From contig JAQISU010000098.1 in assembly GCA_029339505.1 (NCBI GenBank), positions 1,559,501 through 1,623,500 on the forward strand: DNA of 64,000 bases, given 5' to 3'. Below the pieces are notes generated by a model that was not told the DNA's origin, made no database searches, and saw nothing but the letters and a program-made list of their open reading frames with translations. A program made the position numbers and the translations under genes. This DNA comes from Unio delphinus (lineage: Eukaryota > Mollusca > Bivalvia > Unionida > Unionidae). Of the stretch, positions 55,581-64,000 are shown in pieces. Numbering within the stretch: position 1 is the first letter of the stretch; every line of letters starts with the position of its first letter.

Positions 55581-55830
55581 TGGAGGTGGTGGTGCCTAAA
55601 TGGCTGAGTGGTCTAAAGCGCTCACTGGATCACTGCCATCTCACCTCTGTCTGCTTGGGTTCAAGTCTCAGGCTAAGCTAATATGGGTACATGAGAAAAC
55701 CTGCCAGTAGCTTCATGTGGGTTGGTGGTTTTTGCTGGAGTTTTCTATTGTTCTTCCTCCATCAATTATACTGGCGCCATTTATAGCCTATCTTGTGTTG
55801 AAAAATGGCATTAAACCCTACAAGAACAAA
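55581..55830 (+). repeat. SINE family B with 9-bp target duplication
   Basis: ATTTACATA occurs at 55572-55580 and 55831-55839. Box A (GGCTGAGTGGTCTAAAGCGC), box B (GGGTTCAAGTC), the CTTCCTCCATCAATTATA block and the AAAAATGGCATTAAACCC end are present. Confidence 0.88.
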
Positions 55831-55931
55831 ATTTACATACCATTTCGATGCGGAAAATAAGATGAATCGGCAAATTTTCCATCATTTATCATATGTAAGT
55901 CGATGCTGAGTAGAAGACTAGGCCAGATAAC

Positions 55932-57239
55932 TACAGTGGGACCCCGCTATAACCCGGTAGTTGGGAGCCATAGAATCCGACCGGGCTACGAACCGAACCG
56001 TGTTATAAGCAACCATGTACAATACTAACACATTTTTGGATTTAATTGCAGGGTGGGGGGTACATAACGACGGGTGCGAAAATGCATGGCACAATTACCA
56101 TTTTTAATCAATATATATTAAATGAGAAAAACATTTACAGATTTAATATATTACTTTATTCAGAGAACCATGCATTGGTACATACACGTGTCTAATTTAT
56201 ATATACATGTATAATCTATTGCATGAAAAGAGTATCAACACCGTGTACTCACCAGCGAATCTTGTAACAGACACTGAATCCATAATACATATATTTCCAT
56301 CGAAAATATCCACACAAGGATGTAAAATATTCAATAATTTTGTCACAGATCATTATGTGACTGAATTCAATGAAAAGAAAATAGCAAAAATTACGTAACG
56401 GGTGTACGTAACGAATGATGAAATAGTACATGTCCGTAGATTAAATAATGGAAGCTAAAGTGTATTCTTATAATAACTACATATACATCTCAGGACCTTT
56501 CCATCTCTGAATTCAGTCATTGTAAATTTCAGCACATATTCCCACCCAAGCTGCTAGTCAAAGTCCTTTGAACTTGCTGCCCAGCTATTGCGTCATGTTC
56601 TTTTGATGTACTCTAATACAGCAGGCAGAACTGGCTGATATTTTAACCACTGAATTATGTCACTGTTTAGCTCGGCAGTTCACTTTGATGATAAACAATG
56701 TACTTAAATTGATTGATTTATACATTCTGGTGAGAATCTTTTATCAACCCCCGCATTGGCTATTGTTTAGTTGTGTATGAAATTAAGAGAACATATATCG
56801 GAGATTATTAGAGCAACCATTGTATTCAGAATACATTAAAGACAAACACAAAGTAGACACGATGGCTTCATTACTCAGGAATCAGTAATTATAATATTGA
56901 CACTTATGAGCTGTAATTTTTCAACAATAAACAAAGATCAAAGTTCTCAGTAGGCCCAGCAATTGGTTCGTATTAACGACGTTTATTTTTGCACAAAACT
57001 AGAAGAAAATTTGATAATACATTTTCTACAGGTTCTTTTTCACACTGTTCAGACGAATATGAGAATGATAATTAAACTCTTGCCTTTTTTTTATACTTAA
57101 AAAATTTTTATTTTTATTTTTTTGGTCTTTGAGAAAAATACCTGTAATAAATTACCCGAAATTTTGGGAGCCATGCCACGACCGGGTTATATCCGAATTC
57201 GGGTGTTAGCGGGGCGGGTTATAGCGGGGTCCCACTGTA
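55932..57239. mobile_element. Non-autonomous pogo/Tigger-like element 1
   Basis: TA duplications (55932-55933 and 57238-57239) flank inverted ends that are identical over 23 bp (CAGTGGGACCCCGCTATAAC plus CCG). Length is 1304 bp. Related GGGAGCCAT and GGTTATA blocks lie further in on both sides. CAGT ends with a TA target fit the pogo branch of Tc1/mariner. No transposase frame is found; the 63-codon ORF at 56207 has no DDE features. Confidence 0.8.
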
Positions 57240-57686
57240 CCGTGGAATGTGTTTTTCACTATGTTCTACACAGCATCTTGAATTTTATCCTATCTGTAAC
57301 TCAGTAACCTTTCCGGTCAGGATCATTAAATGTTACTAAAAGTACCTAATTTGTTTCATGCAAAGTATTTAAAATTTATTTATTATGTACTTTTACATAT
57401 AATGACGCCGACGTGAAAATTTATTGAGTTATAGAGAGGTTAAAATTCACGATGCTGTTTGGAATTAAATTATAATAACTTACAGTTTCATAAATATTAA
57501 ACATTCCACTATACTATTTCAGATTACCAGCAATAGGGTAATTGCATCATTATTACTAAAATGCTTTTTCCGGTTTGTTTGTTTGGGGAAGGGTGTTGGT
57601 GGGAAGAGAGATACAGAGAGAACAATGAATATGTATTTCATTGCATTTTCGATCTTGCATCTCATGATCAAAATAAAATAAGGTCA

Positions 57687-57727
<41 letters not shown>

Positions 57728-57860
57728 TTTTTATATAACCTTATTGCCAGTGTTGCTGACGTTTTTGTAAAAAGAGAAAAGACATTAATAAATGAAACAG
57801 TATATTGGTAACTATGAAAATACATACCATACTCCTTATAGGTTTAAATATTCACAGTAG
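57240..57860. other. Spacer between the two pogo-like elements
   Basis: It contains a (GA)n microsatellite at 57694-57725. Nothing else is recognised. Confidence 0.5.
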
Positions 57861-57861
57861 T

Positions 57862-59079
57862 TACAGTGGGACCCCGCTATAACCCGCCCCATTATGACAC
57901 GAATTCAGATATAACACGGTTGTGGCATGGCTCCCGAAATATATTTACATGTATTGCAACATGGCAGTGTAGAGCTTTAGCTGAGTATCATAATACAAAG
58001 TCTTCATTTCATTCATGTTTTATATATTTAATCATACAAGTCAATTCAGACGAAGCTAAGATTATCTTGTAAAAAATATCTTATAGGCCGGTAAATACGA
58101 TACTCAAAGTAACTGAGTTTACATATTTTCGATTTTTATAGGAATTTCTTATATATGCGCACCATTTGGCATTGTAAATTATGCCGTTACCCATCCTGTC
58201 TGTCTATTAACTTTTTCCCTTTCTACATAATAACTTTAGTTCTTCATTTACCTAAGTTTATTAATCTTTATGGATGGCATGTATTTTGGAGAAGGAAGAA
58301 CCCTAGTAATTTTGGGGTCAGAAAGTTAAAATCACTTGACTGAAAGAGGAAAAATTGGACAAAAAAATGTATTACTTGCAATTGGCGTGATAAAAAAGAC
58401 CCCAGTTTCTCTCATAATTGGGTCAAATGTAAAGGTCATTGACCGAAAGGAGAAAATAGTTTCTGCATAATAACATCAGTGGTAATCAGTCACTAATCAG
58501 GACTGAACTTTGTGGCTGGCTTACACTTAGGGTTAAAAAAAAGAAGCCTGTTAATTTGGCTCCAAATGTCACTCTGAATGGCTTGATCCCCTGGGTAACC
58601 TCTGCAAGATGATAGCTGTCTACAGCTGAGCAGTTTAAGTACATGTACATTTAGCATGTAAACAACTATAGCTATGTGCCACAGGTGACACTATTGTAGT
58701 GAAATGTGTGACAATAAGGTATAGAGCAAATAATGACTACCCATTTTTGTATTATTTGTGTTTTCTAAAGGAACGTGACTGAAATACGAATTTTATTACA
58801 TGATCTATACTTAAATGCATTGATTTATTATATACATGTACAGTACTTAACAGATTATGGATTGTACTACACAAATATAAGTTGTCAAATTTACAAGTGT
58901 ATTTCAGACTAGTTTGTTTTTATTTAATCAATAGCACATATTTTTGCGCCAACTTTCATACCCGCCCACCTCAGTTATTTGTAGGTACATGCATCATTTT
59001 GTTCAGCTGACTTAATTGGTTATAAGAGAGTCAGGCTCCATGATCCCTAACGACAGTGTTACAGCGGGGTCACACTGTA
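57862..59079. mobile_element. Non-autonomous pogo/Tigger-like element 2
   Basis: TA (57862-57863 and 59078-59079) flanks CAGTGGGACCCCGCTATAAC on the left and GTTACAGCGGGGTCACACTG on the right. Length is 1214 bp. Its left ~85 bp match the inverted right end of element 1 (CACGAATTC, ATATAAC, GGTTGTGGCATGGCTCCC), so the two are the same family in opposite orientation. The interior at 58150-58560 looks like the degenerate repeat of 36600-37570. No transposase. Confidence 0.75.
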
Positions 59080-61130
59080 TAGCATAAAACCACTAATCAT
59101 GGAGGGGAAACAGCACTAGAGTATGTACTGTAAGACCGGTTGTGATCACAAGACTTGGCACAGGTCCCAAACAATGTCGCTGTCTGTCTGAATACTTTGT
59201 ACAAGTTTCTAGGTTCAGTACCATCAGCTGTTAGGTAAGATTTACCAATGTTGCTAAAATAAAATGAAGAAGACAGTCATGTTGTAGGGAGTAAACTCTC
59301 TGATTTTTTAATCGTTCCCTCTAAAAAACAAAGCCCAGAATATGATGACAATGTCAGTTGTTGCAGTCTCACAGAGACTTAAATCTTATTTATTTGTCTT
59401 TGCTATGCAAACAATCCATATCTTGAAGACATAATCATTTTCATTTGTTCACTAGTCTTTAATGAAATATGGTGTATACTGAGACAAGCATCAGGGATAT
59501 TCATTCATCAAACTTCAGAAATATTTGTCTCTCTGCTAACTATCTGTGAGAGGTAGTTTATTCTTGAGTCCAATCTTTAGAGCCCCTCAGTGGAGGGATG
59601 GGGGTCTCAAAGGTCATGTTTATAAATTCCAGTTGCAATGACATTAGCAAATATTTCATGACCAAGAATATTTGCAGTCATAGCAGATAATTGTAGAAAA
59701 TATGTGTTGGATTTTGCATTATGACATTTGGGTTACAATAGGAAGGATTGGGGGTGAGTACTGTCCCCAGGAGGGGGACGCAGTAATATTTTGATTTGGA
59801 ATAAGCATTAAGAGTGTAGCAATTTGTATTCATCAGCCAATGTTGTTGGGCAAGTTTATTAACCAAAATGTAACTAAATTAACATTGTTATTTCTGAAAA
59901 TACACATTATATTAATCCTTAAACCCATTAACACAAATTTTTGCATAGATTTATTTTTTGCTTGTTTTATTCAGAGTTTAGTTAGATTTTGAAAAGGATG
60001 ATGTTATTAAAATGTAATGTTTCTATTTAGTGAACGTGATTGTGACCAGTCAAGTCGTTAATTGTCCTCTCAACATTAAAGTTAATATAGCATTTGCGTG
60101 TTCATTAATTCATTCATCCATTCATTACCCTCACATTTTTTTCAAAACCTATTTCATTGACATATATGAACTTGGAATGTTTCTTCACCTCAGGAAGAGC
60201 AACTCAGCTATACCAAAAGCTATGTCACTGACTTAATTTGAATTTTCAACACATTTTGTTCATTACACCCTCAATTTTTTTTAACACGGTCTACCTTATC
60301 ACATGAAAATTAGTACATTAATGGATCCCAAGAACAGTAACACAACCATAGCAACCCTACCATAGTCCAATAATCAGCCTCCCCACAATCTGTTGATACA
60401 GATGCACATTATACATGAAAACTTCTCTTTTGTGTCTAAAAAATGTTCTTCAATTTTATGATTATGTGAATTGAGCCCCACAAATCGTCCATCAGTATCA
60501 ACATGGGGAGGGGGTGATATATTGGACTATACCAACCTTGGATTAATATGATCACATCTTCAAGCTTGAATTTCTTTATTTTTAGCTAATATTCATTAAA
60601 TCCTCTTATATCTCAACCATATGTCACCGCTATCTATGAACATTGCAATGTGGATATATGTCAAGGTGACTAATCTTACCATACAAAAACTGTCATTATG
60701 ACCTAATTTTCACACTTAAGAAACATTTTTGTTGTCATATATTCATTTGTTTTATCTTCAGTATCTTTTACCCATTTTTACCTACACTCAGGAAATTTGG
60801 CCTTTAGCGGTATCTCAAGGAAGTTAAATGAACCATGCTAACATTAGGTCACTGTAACCTAACTTCATACTAGATTTACCCTTTTAATTTTTGCTATCAG
60901 TTCATTACACTCCCAGTATCTTGACTTATGAAAACAAAATTGATTTGTTGTTACATCTCGAGAAGAATAATTCAACCATACCAAAACTAGATCACTGGAA
61001 CCTAATATTTGCGCTTGAGCAACTCTGGTACTTTACACTATACCAGTCTATAATTTCAGCTAACAGTTGAAGAATGATCACAGGTGCTTGGGTTGAAGAT
61101 ATGCTAATTTCTGCAATGTGAAGATTTGTA
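59080..61130. other. 3' flank with degenerate repeats
   Basis: Between about 60080 and 61020, weak ~170-bp units share CCATACCAAAACTAGATCAC, TGGAACCTAAT and TTCATTACACTC-type blocks. No genes recognised. Confidence 0.4.
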
Positions 61131-61134
61131 GCAT

Positions 61135-61390
61135 TTCTTACAATAACATTACTAAATTACTGATCTTAACACTTAGGAGATGATGTACTGTTACTGGATC
61201 CAGGTTTCCTCTACAGTCAGTCTTATTTTTTGTCAGAATGAATATTGTCCTTTCGGTGTCTGCATTGGAATGTGGCAATATCAGTACTACTCTAACGAGT
61301 TCACCAAGAATTCTTCCTGTGGGTCGATTTATATTGCTGAGTGACTGCCATATCTGCTCAAGAATGGTACTCTTTTTGGTCTAATGTTTT
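61135..61390 (-). pseudogene. hAT transposase C-terminal remnant
   Basis: The minus strand reads EQIWQSLSNINRPTGRILGE, then LVRVVLILPHSNADTERTIF, then ILTKNKTDCRGNLDPVTVHH, then LLSVKI. P-H-S-N-A-D-T-E-R is the signature of the hAT dimerisation domain. The piece is one open stretch of about 75 residues and nothing of the rest of the transposase is seen. It resembles the 5690-6160 remnant (NSDTERTFSILTKPLK). Confidence 0.82.
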
Positions 61391-61399
61391 AATATACGC

Positions 61400-62455
61400 A
61401 AGATTCTTCACACTAAGCATAAAATCTTCATTATATCATCACACCCTTTTGTGATTTTAAGCCCCGTTTATAGATACCTTTGTCATTATTATCACTATCA
61501 CCACAATTTAATAATGACAGATCCTGAAAAGAGTTGTCACTTGCTAGTGTTATACATGATGACAAATACTCCATTCATCCCAGTCATTACAGATTACAAT
61601 AGCAGTTAGTGACATGTCTGGTGTACATTCATGATTACAAAGGATGAAATCAAGATCACTGGTGTTCATATCAGTTTTTATGATGCAGTTGTTCATAATA
61701 GAGTTAAACACTTATTTTGCCTAAATCAAGGTCATTGGTCAAGTGTTGCAGATGGTCACTCACAATGGTGAATTTATATAATAAATTTTTATTATTATTT
61801 TTATTACTGTACAATTTTTAAAAAAATTTTTTTAGAAACAATAGAATATGACAATGTGAGTAGTTATTGTCTATTTGCATGATAACTTTTGTGAGATGAA
61901 TGAGTCAGTTGACATTATTTTGACTAGATCTGAAAAATAATCTTTTTACCAGAAACAGTTTGATTATGTTTGGTCATTATGTTGGCGTATAGTGTCTTGG
62001 TACATGTAACTTTATCCCAGTTTCATGCAGAAGCCATATTTCAGTTATAACATATTTGTTATCATGATTAATATGCTTATATGAGACAGGCTTTCTGCAT
62101 GATCCATGCCATGATAACAAACTTCAAAATCAGCTTTTCACAAAAAGTGGAATGCTTTTTCATATCCTGTTTTTCTTGATTGTAACCTCTGAAATTCTCA
62201 TTAACAGCCATCAATGAATTTTACGTGATATTTCAGTTGCTTGGAATTTGCTACTTTCATGCACTGACATACTTAGACATCTCAACAGACTTTAAACACT
62301 GAAGTCAATCTCAGATTATGTCCCTTTAGCTATTGACTAATCCATCCATAATCAATTAGGATATTTAATCTTGTCCAAATTACTTTTGATCATTCATAGT
62401 ATAGACTCTAATCTATCGCAACTACTTGAAGCACCAAAGCAGAACATTCATTGTA
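61400..62455. other. 3' flank, nothing recognised
   Basis: AT-rich, with no ORF or element that I can name. Confidence 0.3.
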
Positions 62456-62464
62456 GAGAGGATC

Positions 62465-62535
62465 AAGGTAATGTGTATTGTTTTGCTAATGTGTATTGTT
62501 TTATGCTAATGTGTATTGTTTTATGCTAATTGGGC
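62465..62535. repeat. Three ~23-bp tandem units
   Basis: GCTAATGTGTATTGTTTTAT is repeated three times. Confidence 0.92.
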
Positions 62536-62539
62536 ATTT

Positions 62540-64000
62540 TAGTAACCCATCCATAATCAATTAACATCCTTGATCCTTTTGGAATTACTTCTGCTCGTAC
62601 ATAGTATAATCGACATAGACAAATTTCAAACAATGAAGCCAGCAGACCATGCTGATGGGATCAAAAGGTAACGTTAGCAAGTACACTGCCTCGCCCTGCA
62701 TAAGCCAGTTTAATCAAGTCATCACAAACAGTATTACCATAATATTCAACATGGAACCAAAAAGTGACCCAAAAATATTGGAAATAATCAAATTTTTCAC
62801 TAATAATTTTGCATACACTGGAGATTTCAGTGAATGATGGGAAACACCCTAAACCCAGGAGATAAACTCTCCCATTTGGAGGTTCACTTTATTGATTAAA
62901 ACACTTGTGATATCTTCAATGATTATGCATAATTAAGTGAGAATTATTGCTCTTTATTACTTAAATGTACATGTACACATTTTATGATTATTTTCCTCTG
63001 TAAATTGTGTCAGAGTTACATCTATCTGCACCTAGACTTGGTTCCAAGCCATCCTATTGCAATCATGTAACTACCAGGTAGTAATTTATTGCTTTCAGAT
63101 TGTAATCATCAGGTATAGATTATTTGATTTTCATAATTTACAGTGATGTCATCTTTGTGGAAGCAAGATAGAGCAAGTCCTCAATCATAATTTAACCTCT
63201 ATGCAAAGCACACGAGGCAAGTCGGCTAAAATATTTGCAAAATAGAGCAATTATCATCATAAAAATATTTTTCAGGAAATTAAATTAGTCAAAGTTTTCA
63301 AGGGAATGGGATTATGATAAGAGACTTCTTCAATGAGAAACAGTTGTAACAAGCACATTTTGGCAATGTCTCCTATCAATTGATCTATCTATATACAGTG
63401 ATCTCCCTTTGTAGGAAGAGTCTAAAAGCATTGCAAGTCAGGATGGTTGATAAAGAGGTAACATATATATTAAGTTCTAAGTCATTTCCATCTGCAAAGT
63501 AAACAGACTGATCTGGTGTCCCACTGATACATCAGCAAACAGGGGAAAAAAATGTGACCAATTGATTCATACGACTATTTCCTAGCAGTTATCACTGCTA
63601 ATATCCACTAATGGAGGATGTATATAATAATTTGACTTCTCATGATACTTTTTGTTGTACATTACTAATCCGTACAACATACATCTTTATATTTTTTAAT
63701 TTACTAATCTGAGATATACCTTTGTATATTTTAATTTACTAATCCATACAAGATGTCCCTTTTGCACGAAAACTTGCATATTTGGATTTGGAACGTTTTA
63801 TAGAAAACTGACTGAAAAAAATTTGTATCTCTTGTTATGTCTTTATTATAATATTACCATTGTGTGGCTTGTTATATAACATATGTTGTGATAAAAGGAA
63901 AAGATTGGAAGTGGATGCCATATCTCAGAAAACAAAACTCAGAATTACTGGCTCATACTCAGTCCCGAAGCCAATTATTTTCTGTGTAATCCTAACATTA
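62540..64000. other. 3' flank to window end
   Basis: No gene recognised. A twofold ~50-bp repeat (TTTACTAATC(C/T)) lies near 63660-63760. Two similar stretches (TCAATTAGGATATTTAATCT and TCAATTAACATCCTTGATCC) near 62355 and 62560 form a ~200-bp degenerate duplication. Confidence 0.3.

Overview
Eukaryotic, AT-rich, repeat-laden DNA that looks like a bivalve or other lophotrochozoan genome. The indicators are tRNA-derived SINEs of the kind common in molluscs, CR1-group and RTE LINE pieces, and Kolobok, MULE, hAT and pogo-like DNA transposon families common in marine invertebrates. The species cannot be fixed from the sequence alone.

One host gene spans most of the window on the + strand. Seven exons (7599-7689, 17757-17850, 38773-38973, 43480-43603, 48948-49093, 50427-50528, 54824-55004) join in perfect phase to 312 codons plus a stop. 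They encode the hydrophobic C-terminal third of a multi-pass membrane protein that I read as PGAP1, the ER GPI-inositol deacylase; the catalytic N-terminus lies upstream of the window. Intron 1 appears to use a GC donor. Two phase-compatible ORFs in later introns (39084-39210 and 51419-51521) are candidate alternative terminal exons.

The introns and 3' flank are mostly mobile elements and tandem arrays. Intron 1 holds a degraded MULE with a FLYWCH finger (10790-12802), a CR1-type LINE tail and a 27-bp minisatellite. Intron 2 holds a CR1-type LINE tail, a 39-bp minisatellite and a nested pair: a minus-strand CR1-type LINE split by a 3.5-kb Kolobok transposon (23932-27475) with a TTAA duplication. 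Intron 2 also holds arrays at 29-32.6 kb and a pre-miRNA-like hairpin at 33.5 kb. Intron 4 holds an RTE LINE with a mutated catalytic motif. The 3' flank holds a SINE, two pogo-like elements in opposite orientation and a hAT remnant. Upstream of the first exon is a 2.07-kb, 41-bp minisatellite and another hAT remnant.

The most interesting object is the Kolobok element. Its left-end THAP-domain transposase is broken in four ways (nonsense codon, central deletion, lost splice donor, frameshift). Its right-end antisense gene is fully intact: three exons encode a 198-residue Cys/His-rich protein related to the cytoplasmic 'ballast' domain of vertebrate P2X7 receptors. The two genes converge tail to tail, 46 bp apart, and each start codon has a TGACGTCA box 53-63 bp upstream. 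The window therefore holds a two-gene transposon whose accessory, ballast-like gene has outlived its transposase.
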